A stretch of 64,000 nt of DNA from Atrina japonica (lineage: Eukaryota > Mollusca > Bivalvia > Pterioida > Pinnidae): NCBI GenBank assembly GCA_030159075.1, contig BROG01000480.1, forward strand, positions 372,001 through 436,000, in the 5' to 3' direction. The translations under genes were made by a program, and so were the position numbers. The stretch's first letter is position 1, and each line of letters begins with the position of its first letter. This document shows positions 12,099 through 22,894 of this stretch, one piece after another. The notes under the pieces were generated by a model. It had not been told where the DNA came from, did no database searches, and saw only the letters and a list, made by a program, of their open reading frames with translations.

Positions 12099-12387
12099 CA
12101 GTGGAACCTCATATAGGAGACCACATTTCAAACCATAAGTTTCCAGTCTCTTGATCAATATTTAACAAGTGCAGAACCTCACTTAAGAGACCACCTCACT
12201 AATCTGACCACTTTGAGTCAGTCAGTTAGGTGGTCGTAATTGTGAGGTTCCACTGTAACACCTCACTAATCAGACCACTGATTAAGTCAGTTAGGTGGTC
12301 GTAATTGTGAGGTTCCACTGTAACACTTCACTAATCAGACCACTTTGAGTCAGCCAGTTAGGCAGTCTTAATAGCGAGGTTCCACTG
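12099..12387 (+). mobile_element. MITE (CAGTGGAACCTC) with internal tandem duplication
   Basis: The left terminus CAGTGGAACCTC at 12099-12110 follows TA. The inverted terminus GAGGTTCCACTG occurs three times, at 12243-12254, 12309-12320 and 12376-12387, the first two followed by TA. The spaces between them are 66-67 base duplications carrying CACTAATCAGACCACT and AGTTAGGTGGTCGTAATTG. The array stops about 127 bases short of the exon. Confidence 0.7.
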
Positions 12388-12514
12388 TTCTCTGGAACTT
12401 GTACATGTCTTGAAAGACCACTCTCATGAGAGAACACCTGTTTTCTGAGACCACATTCTAAAAACTTATGGTAAAATGTTTATCCTTAATAATGATTTTT
12501 TTCTCTATTTCCAG

Positions 12515-13068
12515 TGGCGTCAACAGACATCACAGGTACAGATAGTGTTAGAGGGAGTACTCATTGGTGTACAGTGGCATACTGGGAACTTCGACAGCGT
12601 GTTGGACGATTATATACTGTGAAAGAATTACACGTGAACATTTTTCAGGATCTACCTCACGGCAGCGGTTTAGCTCTGAAGCTTTTACAAGGAAAGTCAG
12701 ACCTAGACTCTGTGAAAAGAACTAGAGAAAAAATTGGATTTGGAATTATATTAAGTAAAGAACAGGACGGTGTATGGATGTATAACCGGTCATTATTTCC
12801 AATTTTTGTGAATTCGCCAACTCTGGATATTCCTAATTCCCGGAGATTAGTGGTCGTGAAAGTGAATCCTGGGTATTCACTGAAAATATTTGACTACGAT
12901 ATTGCTCGTGTGATAAAAGGCATTAGAGACCCCAATTATTTAGATGGACCCTATGATCCATCGTCAATACGCATTAGTTTCGCTAAGGGTTGGGGTCCGA
13001 CGTATCATAGACAGTTTATAACTTCCTGTCCGTGTTGGGTGGAAGTGTTACTGAATGTAAACAGGTGA
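12515..13068 (+). CDS. SMAD6/7: inhibitory SMAD (SMAD6/7 type), last coding exon with the MH2 domain
   Basis: The product is the C-terminal part of an inhibitory SMAD, which blocks BMP/TGF-beta signalling in the cytoplasm and nucleus by binding type I receptors or competing for SMAD4. The exon follows a pyrimidine tract ending CCAG at 12514. Its first two bases complete a split codon, GCG at 12517 is the first whole codon, and TGA is at 13066-13068, so a GTG start at 12514 would be an artefact of the splice site. The exon encodes about 183 residues. After roughly 14 linker residues the MH2 domain opens with [20 protein letters not shown], followed by the core with [18 protein letters not shown] and [10 protein letters not shown]. 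The L3-loop region [14 protein letters not shown] and [10 protein letters not shown] come near the end. The protein ends at NVNR with no SSxS phosphorylation motif, which marks the inhibitory class. SFAKGWG resembles SMAD6 more than SMAD7. Invertebrates usually have one such gene (Dad in flies), so the symbol is given at class level. No break is seen. Confidence 0.95.
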
Positions 13069-13693
13069 TAATAACTCATTTATGTGGATAACATAATTGA
13101 TATATATTTACTCCCTCAGTCAAGCGTGACGTTATCTCGTGTCATTTGCGGCATTGTGCAACTCGGGACTCAGGTCAGAATATACAGGTAGCCAGGATAC
13201 ATAAGTGTTTATAAGAAGGGCTCAGTTTATTACCAGTGGCGTTCTTTCCTTTCGACATCGTACTCATTAAGTATTACCGTTAGCTACATGTCTTAAGAAA
13301 GCAATCCATAGAAAATAACCAGTGATGTTCTCAGTATAAGAACTTCAAAAAGTACCATATTTTATCATGGTTTCTAATGTTTTTGATATAAGCGCTAGGG
13401 AATTTTTAGGGTCCTATCTCGCCCTAAATAATAAGGTCACTATTTATGTCAAATGCCGAGGCTACAGAAACTAACGGTTAATATAACTACAAACAGGATG
13501 TAGTCGGGACATCCACCTTAAGGATGGACGACCCATTTTTCTGTCATGAATCCAAAAATTTTGCCATCAACAATGTGGTCACTTGTAGAACCAGTTTGAA
13601 ACATCATGGTCAGTTTTGATAGAGGTTGGGATTTAGTGCCTTTATTTTTGTCCTACGAGAATTAGGTTGGACACGTATTGTCCTCTAGATTTC

Positions 13694-13699
13694 AATAAA
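13694..13699 (+). terminator. candidate polyadenylation signal of the iSMAD gene
   Basis: AATAAA about 625 bases after the stop codon. It is a good hexamer on the coding strand, but such AT-rich sequence produces the hexamer often. Confidence 0.3.
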
Positions 13700-14593
13700 G
13701 GGATCAAATGTTTAACTCGACATCTCCTAAATACAATGAACTCTTCTATAAATCAATTATTTTGGCCAGTCCAAATGTGTCTTTAGGGGTGTTAAAACAA
13801 GAACTATGTTGACCGACTGGGAAATACTTCTGTAGAATCAACTAACACTTAACTAGCATTAACACCATCATTTTATCAGCCCATTCTACAGCAGTGTTTG
13901 TCCTAATTTCCACCAATCATAACCTGTGTTACAATTATCTTCTAACTTCTCATTGGTGGTAACTGACGTCGATGTTGGTTCCAAGTATGATAGACGTTAT
14001 TGTATTCCTACAGGGCCTTCTTTCTCGTAGTCATGGTTACCTTGAAGCTATTTTTACATGAAAGGGCTTGAAAAATTACTGGCCGTGATCCATTTTATAC
14101 CGCAGCAAGAAATATCCAGAAATGGAAGGCATTGAGAATGGTCTAGAAATTAAACATTATTATGTATTATGAATATATATATATATACTGAGCAGGGACT
14201 TGTTGTTACAATACATGTATATGTATGATCCATATAAAAACCTCAAACGATATTAGTCATCTTCACATGATAGTCACATGACATTTTGTTATCAGGTTTG
14301 ATGAAACATAGAATTATTTGCTATATTTGTGCTAAGGGGCCAATGATTATATGTATATTTATTCTGTCTCTCTTAAACTGGAGAGTAACTTTTCTTTAGG
14401 TCTAAATTCTTCTGTTAGTATTCCTCTGGTATTTCTTTTCTCTACCTTTAAGCATTTCTTTCTTTTTCAATTTCTCTTTTTAGGAAAAGTTTTTTTTAAC
14501 CATGTAGTAAACAGTCTTGGTATAATAAATATCAGAACTTACCAAAATCTAGCAGTTTATAGTTACCTAACCTTATACATCTTCTTTGTTTTT

Positions 14594-17289
14594 GTTTCCT
14601 TGGCAACCATAATTTTATTTTAATCCTCGGATGTTTTTATAACTGTAACAAAGGCATGAAGAGCCATGATTCTTGTTGCAATTGTTCTTTCGTTGTGATT
14701 TTGTTGACAATAGGCCCACTGTAATTATGGCCTTGTTACTAGGTAACCATCATGTTACCTAGAGATAAACTTTTTTGACCAGATATCATACATTTGTTAC
14801 TTGGTAACTGTTTGTTGCCCATGGATACACTTAATTGACTAAAGACCACTTTATGTGTGTTATTGACTTATGTTTTAACTAACAAAATAATTATGAAATT
14901 GTCTGACACTGTTTGCTAAAAGTTTTTAGACTTGCAGACTAGGGCCCATTTTTTTGTTTTTGTTTTTGTTTTTTTGTTTTTTGCCTTTTTTGTTAGTTTT
15001 GTTTGTTTTTGGTTACATCTTATTAACAAATACCAAAAAATTGCTGCTCCCCAAATGTTTTTATTTTCACTAAATTTTACACTAATTTGTGTACATGTTA
15101 GGAATCATGACAATTAGATACAGCTTCATTTTGACCCATTTTACTGAATTTTTTATTATAATGATTTTATTAAAGTATTTTGACAAGTTCCGTACTGTGA
15201 TATCCTATTTACTTTTCATAAAAACGGCTGCCTTATCAAAAATTTACCTGTTGCTAAGCAAATTTTTATGGTAACTATGTTATTGCCATTTAGGGAAAAT
15301 AGTCTTACCATTATCAGAATGAAAATAATCTTTATATCTGGTAAATTGACATCCATATTTGACAGGAAATGCAAGAATGAAATTAGATGTCTTCACTGAT
15401 AAATGAGAAAAAATTCAAGATGCAGTTAATATATACATTTTGTATATGTTCTGGGTATTTTTAAATTTAAAAATGTCAACAACAAAACTTTTTGTCAGCC
15501 AATATAACCAAAAATATCCATTTTCATGGTAGATCATACATATTTTAGGTACAAAATTACCTTAATTATGAAAAAGAAATATAATTGAAACACATCAATC
15601 TTGGGGGGGTTTTCTTTTGGTAAAAAAAAAATCTTATATTAAAGGGAAGGTACTCTTACTTGTTGCTGTTTCTTATCCTTGTTGTTATTTCTTATCAAGC
15701 AAGATTTATTTCCCTTCCCTAAGAATCGCCAATATGCAAATATGAGTAAGTCTGCACACGGTCTTTCTAAACTAAAAAGTGCCTTTTGTTTGTTTTTTCT
15801 CTTTTTCAGAGTCTGTGATGTTTTTGAAGTTGATTTTTGTAAAACTGAAAAAAAGGTTACTGAGCTGTTCTAAATGTTTAGAAACAGGTGGTTTTGTCTG
15901 TTATTGCCACAAAATATTTCATTTAGATAAACCACTATTTGGTATGCCCTTAATTATTTTTGAAATCTACGAATATGAATTTTCAAATTTCTGAGTTTTC
16001 AGACGAAATAACAAGAGAGAATGGCAAAAGTACTGTAAAGAATTTTGAGTCTGGACTTTTTGGTTTGGTTCACAAATATTTAATTTTTTAGCCTTGTGAA
16101 TTCATTGTTGATTATATTGTATGTGTACGTGTATTTGTTGGAGGACATTATTTGAAGTTAAACTTATTTGTGAAGTATTTATTTTATAATTGATATTACA
16201 AACACATACAGTTGAGTTAATTGGTTTACTATGTCTTTCTTGATTTTTAAAAATTACAGATACATGTATATATAGATATGTATTTCTTTTACTTCTGTCA
16301 CAATTTTCATGGTGGGAGACAACTGGGGTATTATGGGAAAATTGGCAATATGGTTCTTTATTAGCAGCTTGATTATCAGTTTTATTGAGGTGCAGCATTT
16401 TTGTGTTAATTTCTTTGGGGCAAAAGTAGGGACCATTTGAAACAAAGTTTATTTTTAATTTCTATTAAGAAAGGATAATTATTTCAAATTATACATTTAA
16501 GAAATGAGATTTTGAAATTTTTTTTTTACCGACTATCTTTAAAACTATTATTTTGTCAGTCAGATCAGCAATTTTAAAAATGCAACAAACATGGTTCCAG
16601 TAATTCATGACATGAAAAAGTTGTAACAAAAGATCAAAGAAGGCCAGTCTAATTTCATATTTTGACATGGTCCCTGATACACATTAAAACATTTTTTAAA
16701 TTGTGTTCTAAGGTATAAGTGCCATAAGTTTTAAAATATTCAGTGTAAATTAAAATCATCATCATTTTTATCGTTATATCTAAAGAGCGGTTGTGACAAG
16801 GGGGAGATAACTCTTCTTGAACATTTCATTAATAGTGTAAGCCAAATTGGTTAAGCATCATAGCAAGAATCATGGCAGTACATTTTCCAAACAATTAAAA
16901 TATAGCAAAGTTGGTGCAATGTACCAATATATTATAAATTTGAGAAACAAATGTAAATATGATTACCATGGTAACAGTTTCAACTTTTTGTCATTTCACA
17001 TAGTTAAAATTCTATTTTTTGTGATGGGATAAAAGTTTTTGGACAGTTGATCAATATCTTATATCATACCCAAACATGGTTTTTGCATATTTTACATTTT
17101 CTTTATCTTTCTACAAGTTTCCCCACAGTAATAAGAAAATATTAGTTTTGAGAAGATCAATATGCAAATACATAATGTATATATGCAAAGATATATCACT
17201 CTGTAAAATTACAAATGCCAGGTTCTGTCCTTTTTTGGGGGGGATTTTTCAGGGGAACTTATATTGCAGCATTCTGTTACCATGGCAAC
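14594..17289. promoter_or_regulatory. cluster of RFX X-box-like palindromes
   Basis: Sites read directly are GTTTCCTTGGCAAC (14594-14607), GTTACTAGGTAAC (14735-14747), GTTACTTGGTAAC (14796-14808), GTTGCTAAGCAAA (15250-15262), ATTACCATGGTAAC (16962-16975) and GTTACCATGGCAAC (17276-17289). Each has the two inverted GTTRC half-sites of the RFX X-box with a 1-2 base centre. RFX factors bind such sites in ciliary and immune gene control regions. Here they lie 1.5-4.2 kb past the iSMAD stop codon. The first four sit within 670 bases and may have spread by local duplication. Confidence 0.35.
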
Positions 17290-17812
17290 AATTTTACATT
17301 GTTGTATAAATTTTCAAAGAGGAAGATTTTTTTGAATCTCCATATGTATATTTAAATACACTAATATGTTTTGTCATACATTGTATTTTCATATAAAGGG
17401 ACATAACTCAAGAGTGATACAAATATGAAAGGGATATAACTCCAATAAGCATAAGTTGTGTATTTCATGGTCAAATGGACTATGAAGCTTGAGGTTCTAA
17501 TAGTTGGTTGTATACATTTGTTTTCTACATTAAATGTACATTTTTGTAAAGTAAAAATCATCTTATAAAAATATTGGGAATTGTGTCCCAGTAAAAGAAT
17601 AAAACCTACAAAATAAAAAATATATAAAATCAATATATTGTCATTATTATTTTTTTATCTTTGGGACGGCTGTGGAGGGTTTTGAGATATAATTATCACC
17701 TTTTCACTTTTCTATTTACAAGGATTTTTTTTAACACAATAGTGAAAATATTATCATGACATCAAGCCCCTGGTAAATAAAAAAAGTGAAAACATGATAT
17801 GACTGGAAAATG

Positions 17813-17942
17813 AACCATCCGTAACCTCTTCCTGGGTACATTGAAACCGGATTATATCCTCCACCATTAAAAACTAACTGCCACCATATAAGTGAAATAT
17901 TGTTGAGTGTGGCATAAAACACCATTTGAACAAAAAAACAAA
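17813..17942 (+). mobile_element. SINE-A 3' half
   Basis: Matches the distal SINE-A body: CTCTTCCTGGGTACATTG, ATCCTCCACCATTAAAAAC, GCCACCATATAAGTGAAA and GTGTGGCATAAAACACCAT, with a short A-rich tail. 5' truncated. Confidence 0.7.
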
Positions 17943-18070
17943 ATGTTTGTTCAAAGAAAATCAGGTTGTTTTGTCAAAATTTTATTTTCACATAAATATT
18001 AGTTTTATGAACATAACCACTTTCTCTGCCACGTTTTATATTGTACATTTTAAATTATATTTTGAGTCAA

Positions 18071-18899
18071 TTAACTCTCATACATCCTATAGATTCTCTA
18101 ACTCTGTTAACTTGCATACATCCTATAGATTCTCTAACTCTTAACTTGCATACATCCTATAGCTTCTCTAACTCTTAACTTGCATACATCCTATAGATTC
18201 TCTAACTCTTAACTGCATACATCCTATAGATTCTCTACTCTTAACTCGCATACATCCTATATATTTTCTCTACCTCTTAAATCGCATACATCCTATAGAT
18301 TCTCTAACTCTGTTAACTTGCATACATCCTATAGATTCTCTAACTCTTAACTTGCATACATCCTATAGATTCTCTAACTTTTAACTTGCATACATCCTAT
18401 AGATTCTCTAACTCTTAACTCGCATACATCCTATAGATTCTCTAACTCTTAACTCGCATACATCCTATAGATTCTCTAACTCTTAACTCGCATACATCCT
18501 ATAGATTCTCTAACTCTGTTAACTCACATACATCCTATAGATTCTCTAACTCTATTAACTCGCATACATCCTATAGATTTTCTAACTCTGTTAACTCGCA
18601 TACATCCTATAGATTCTCTAACTCTTAACTGCATACATAATATAGATTCTCTAACTCTTAACTCGCATACATCCTATAGATTCTCTAACTCTTAACTCGC
18701 ATACATCCTATAGATTCTCTAACTCTTAACTCGCATACATCCTATAGATTCTCTAACTCTTAACTTGCATACATCCTATAGATTCTCTAACTCTTAACTT
18801 GCATACATCCTATAGATTCTCTATCTCTTAACTCGCATACATCCTATAGATTTTCTAACACTGTTATCTTGCATACATCCTATAGATTCTCTAACTCTG
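18071..18899 (+). repeat. 34-bp minisatellite, about 24 copies
   Basis: The unit has TTAACTCGCATACATCCT followed by ATAGATTCTCTAACTC. Variants of 36-37 bases insert TG before TTAAC. Copies differ at CTCGC/CTTGC and by a few indels, so the array is moderately homogeneous. It ends abruptly at the point where CpG-richer sequence begins. Confidence 0.93.
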
Positions 18900-20375
18900 T
18901 TTCAATGCGGTGCGTTCTTTAACATTGGAATGAACGGAACTTTGTCGGTGAACAGAAAGCATTATGCTGAAAACCGTGATAAATGGAATATAATTAAATT
19001 CTGTGAAAAGTAACTTTAGTCCAATATGAAATGAAACATGGTAAGTGTAACAATCACTTTAAAAGTATTTGGTCTGACAGGGTCAGGTTTAGAAACGTCA
19101 AGTACCTGATTTTAAGGTATTCACTGTATAAACTATCTAAGAAAGTTTTATATTTAATATTAATGAAATATTTTTGATTGACGTATGGTTTTACGTTTGA
19201 TGTTATCAAGATTAACTCCGAGATTAATGTGTTGACAAGTATAATAAAAAAAAAAAGTGCAAGATTTATCTCCCCTTTGATATTTGGTCCAGTACCTTAC
19301 CAGGTATTAAATTTCGACTTTTTATGTGTTGTTATGTAATAGCAACCTATCATGGGTTTACTTCGACTTTTCATCGAGGGCTATCCTGTTAGCCGTGAAG
19401 AGGTCATGGAGATTGCATTCGCACTTTGTGTAAAATATAGTCCAACTCAAGAATTCAACTTTTACAGAGAAGTCAAATATTTTGGTGTAAATGAAATTAA
19501 ATCTAGTTTGAAAAATCATTAAATGAAATACTATATAATTCTACTTACTTCTACCTTTCGAAATTATACAGTACGATTTGTAGTTAGTTTCAACAAAATG
19601 TCATCGATCTATTTATAAATATGGAATTCCACTATATAAGATTCCAGTGATGTTGAGCCTGCCTCGAGAAACTGCAGTATTTCTCCGCCATTCATCACAC
19701 TGGATAAAAATCTTTTTCAACTTGTACAGTTATTTATATTAATTAATACAAGATAGAGAACGTTGTTTGGTTGTTTATTTAACTAGGCAGAGTATATTTT
19801 CATGTATCATGGAAATAGCTCTAAATAGGATTGTTTACGTTAGATAATTATCACTTGCGACTCTTTTTTATTCCGGCCAAATATTGCATTAAATTGACAT
19901 GCGCTTCATATATCCAAAATACATTGAGTATCAGCAAATACAAATGCATGAGCATGACAAGGGGGTCCAGAAAATATTTGATTTTTCTGGATTTCAGACG
20001 TGTTGATAATGTATAAAAAATGGTATGTGAGAAAGAATTATAACTACTGCTTTGAAAAAATAAAGTATAAAAAAAACTGTGGCCGTGTAATAAAAAAATA
20101 CGTCAAAAAGGGGGGCACAAACATACTTGTGCCCCCTGTTTCAAAAGTTGGGGGACGTGCCCCCGCTGCCCCCCTTGTCCTATGCACTTGACTACACTGG
20201 GGACATTACCTCAATTCTTCAAAGCAGAAACAATTACACAACGATTGACTACTTACTGAGGTCTCTAGTGGTGGTAAGAGAGTACATTCACAATTTAGCC
20301 CTGGGTTCGATTCAGAATTCGGCTCATTCTTAAGACTTTGTTAAACATTTAGTGACCGTAGTAGACATACCTTTA
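18900..20375. other. non-coding interval between two minisatellites
   Basis: No gene recognised. It contains a diverged motif GATTTATCTCCCCTTTG near 19264, related to the dispersed GAGTTATCTCCC motif, and a G/C-run hairpin near 20111. Frames of 60-68 codons are chance. Confidence 0.5.
20111..20136. repeat. G/C-rich hairpin
   Basis: A perfect 10-base inverted repeat, GGGGGCACAA / TTGTGCCCCC, around a 6-base loop, is followed by a second C-rich GTGCCCCCG block. Poly-G/poly-C ends like this are common in small non-autonomous DNA transposons. A possible partner end is AAGGGGGTCCAGAAAA near 19959. Confidence 0.5.
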
Positions 20376-21419
20376 CTAAGTACCTAACACAACTGGTAAA
20401 AGTTCTAAGTACCTAACACAACTGGTAAAAGTCCAAAGTACCTAACACAACTGGTAAAAGTCCTAAGTACCTAACACAAGTGGTAAAAGTCCTAAGTACC
20501 TAACACAAGTGGTAAAAGTTCTAAGTCCCTAACACAACTGGTAAAAGTTCTAAGTCCCTAACACAACTGGTAAAAGTCCTAAGTCCCTAACACAACTGGT
20601 AAAAGTCCAAAGTACCTAACACAACTGGTAAAAGTCCAAAGTACCTAACACAACTGGTAAAAGTCCTAAGTACCTAACACAACTGGTTAAAGTCCTAAGT
20701 ACCTAACACAACTGGTAAAAGTCCTAAGTCCCTAACACAACTGGTTAAAGTCCTAAGTACCTAACACAACTGGTAAAAGTCCTAAGTACCTAACGCAACT
20801 GGTTAAAGTCCTAAGTACCTAACACAACTGGTAAAAGTCCTAAGTACCTAACGCAACTGGTTAAAGTCCTAAGTACGTAACACAGCTGGTTAAAGTTCTA
20901 AGTCCCTAACACAACTGGTAAAAGTCCTAAGTACCTAACACAACTGGTAAAAGTCCTAAGTACCTAACACAACTGGTAAAAGTCCTAAGTACCTAACACA
21001 ACTGGTAAAAGTCCTAAGTACCTAACACAACTGGTAAAAGTCCTAAGTACCTAACACAACTGGTAAAAGTCCTAAGTACCTAACACAACTGGTAAAAGTC
21101 CTAAGTACCTAACACAACTGGTTAAAGTCCTAAGTACGTAACACAGCTGGTTAAAGTCCTAAGTCCCTAACACAACTGGTAAAAGTCCTAAGTACCTAAC
21201 ACAACTGGTAAAAGTCCTAAGTACCTAACACAACTGGTAAAAGTCCTAAGTATCTAACACAACTGGTAAAAGTCCTAAGTACCTAACACAACTGGTAAAA
21301 GTCCTAAGTCCCTAACACAACTGGTAAAAGTTCTAAGTACCTAACACAACTGGTAAAAGTTCTAAGTACCTAACACAACTGGTAAACGTCCTAAGTCCCT
21401 AACACAACTGGTAAAAGTC
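20376..21419 (+). repeat. 29-bp minisatellite, about 36 copies
   Basis: The unit has CTAAGTACCTAACACAACTG followed by GTAAAAGTC, 29 bases, and the length of 1044 bases equals 36 units. Variant units are non-randomly placed. The rare form with GTACGTAACACAGCTGG occurs at 20873 and 21134, exactly 261 bases (9 units) apart, showing block duplication inside the array. Each unit carries CAACTG, which is both a CANNTG E-box and a MYB-type core. No coding role is apparent. Confidence 0.95.
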
Positions 21420-21663
21420 ACGTGTCTTCCTGACGAGACAAATTATCAACAAGAAGTACACTATCCATTATAGATTTTCACGGTTTTACGGTGCAAAAAT
21501 ATAAACATTAGATCTATAATGTACACTTCATGTCAATCAAATGTCGGATTATCTTCAAAACAGCTTTTTCAACCAGTAGTTAATTCCTTGGTACCTAGTG
21601 GACTCTAGAAACTTTTGTGTACATATGCATATACCAAATATGGAGCCTACGTGGCGCGATACC

Positions 21664-21699
21664 GAGAAGTCTCACTTCTGGTCAGCGCGGGCTCGAGTG
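21664..21699 (+). mobile_element. SINE-A head fragment fused to an RT fragment
   Basis: GAAGTCTCACTTCTGGTCAG and GGGCTCGAGTGCC match the SINE-A B-box region. The match stops where the reverse-transcriptase-like frame begins, and the open frame crosses the junction. Confidence 0.5.
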
Positions 21700-21957
21700 C
21701 CATTTCTAAGTAGTAATATTCCATCTTCTCCTGCCTATGGCGTTTTCATTTCACAACTTATACGTTATGCCAGGGCATTCTCTTCTTATGAATGTTTTAT
21801 TCTGAGAGCGAAACTACTCGCCGATAAACAACGTACACAAGGTTACGTTGTTGAACGCTTGAAATTGTCGTTTAAGAAGTTTTATGGTCTTGATAAACAT
21901 AATGAAGTCCTCCTCTCAACAATATTAGATAGTATTCTGGAGCACGGCCACAGATAG
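21700..21957 (+). pseudogene. C-terminal fragment of a reverse-transcriptase element ORF
   Basis: The frame encodes about 85 residues beginning PFLSSNIPSSPAYGVFISQL, followed by IRYARAFSSYECF and a basic stretch with LKLSFKKFYG, ending at a stop codon near 21957. From memory, the NIPxxPAYGVYISQLIRYAR signature and the later KFYG motif belong to the C-terminal end of RT ORFs common in bivalves and other aquatic invertebrates. No catalytic RT motif (YxDD) is present, so it is a 5'-truncated dead copy. The exact element clade is not assigned. Confidence 0.7.
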
Positions 21958-22106
21958 TGACTCTCGCGTTTTTCACCGAACTTGACCTCTTCACCAAACT
22001 TTACCTTTTCACCGAAACTGACCCGTTCATCGTACTAGAAAGGTTTCCATGGAACATTTGCGACGGGTGTGGCGTGCCAGCAGAGGATGCTGACTCCTTC
22101 CGGACA

Positions 22107-22185
22107 CCCGACCCTATCCCGTTTGGGATTCGCAGTTGCTCTTCATGTTGAGACCATTGCACATCCAATTCGTCGTGTTCTAATG
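22107..22185 (+). repeat. dispersed segment shared with 55345-55412
   Basis: GGGATTCGCAGTTGCTCTTC, ATGTTGAGACCATTGC and CAATTCGTCGTGTTCTAA recur near 55345-55412 with only a few substitutions. Its place downstream of the RT fragment suggests it is the 3' tail region of the same element. Confidence 0.6.
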
Positions 22186-22559
22186 GACTTGTGCTTCAAT
22201 GATTAATTGGCACTTCTTCATTTTCACTTTTCAATCTAATTGTTGACTGTAACGTAAACAAGACTCAAAGTCAATGAAAACAGTCAAATTTAATGATGAC
22301 CTCTAAATAATACTCGGAGTTATCTCCCTTGGTCAATAAACGGCGTTGTTGAGGTTTCGCAAAATACAGACTTCCCAAGTTTAATGGAGAAGTTTAAATG
22401 TATGCTTCAGATGGGTCATGAGTTGAATTTTCCATGTCTTAATTTTCAAATATTCTCAAGTTTTCATACGAAAATCAGTTATGGAAGTCCGTAGATGGCG
22501 CATTAGTAATAGCCTATATTTTATATGACGGACATCATACCATTACCTGGCAGAATCCG

Positions 22560-22760
22560 CATAGATTCTTTATCTAGTGGCCGCCACATAAATTCGAAAC
22601 TCGTCCAGGTCAAGAAAAAGTTCACAAGACTCCAACTCGCAAGATTATATGGATTTAACTGTAGGCTACCAGTTGTGTATATACTAGTAATTTTACTGAG
22701 ATTTATAGCAGATGTCAACGTCGACGATACACAGTGCGCCCATGCCCACAAACTACTGAC
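22560..22760 (-). repeat. dispersed repeat family X, copy 2
   Basis: Read on the minus strand it contains AGTCTTGTGAACTTTTTC and TTGACCTGGACGAGTTTC with the upstream AAATCCATATAA block, matching the copies at 9598, 28160 and 29078. The two overlapping frames on opposite strands are fortuitous. Confidence 0.6.
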
Positions 22761-22894
22761 GTAACACTTCATGAGCATTAACGTGAATGATTAACGCCCT
22801 TGATCGGAACTCATTAATGTAGTGATCGAAGTGTGCGAAATATAATGACTGGATTATTCAGGTTACATGAACATTAGATATATACAATACAATT

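Larger units (their letters stand above)
1..12514 (+). other. probable long intron(s) upstream of the iSMAD last exon
   Basis: No exon of a SMAD MH1 domain or of the linker with its PPxY motif was recognised in this stretch on the + strand. The open frames in it are short, overlap AG repeats, SINEs or the 37-bp minisatellite, and show no family signature. The sequence ends in a pyrimidine-rich acceptor (TTTTTTCTCTATTTCCAG) directly before the MH2 exon. The most economical reading is that the window starts inside a large intron and that the 5' exons lie beyond its left edge. A short linker exon under about 60 codons could have been missed by eye. Confidence 0.55.
13069..17812 (+). other. probable iSMAD 3' UTR, then AT-rich sequence
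   Basis: No coding exon is recognised. The sequence is AT-rich and nearly free of CpG, with many T runs (for example 14938-15010). Open frames of 60-98 codons on both strands are low-complexity and lack family features. A diverged copy of the TTAACTC MITE lies near 13709-13797. The 3' UTR probably occupies the first few hundred bases. Confidence 0.5.

Noticed and set aside
20376..21419. CRISPR-like array of 29-base repeats
   Set aside because: Repeats are contiguous with no unique spacers, and the genome is animal. It is a minisatellite.
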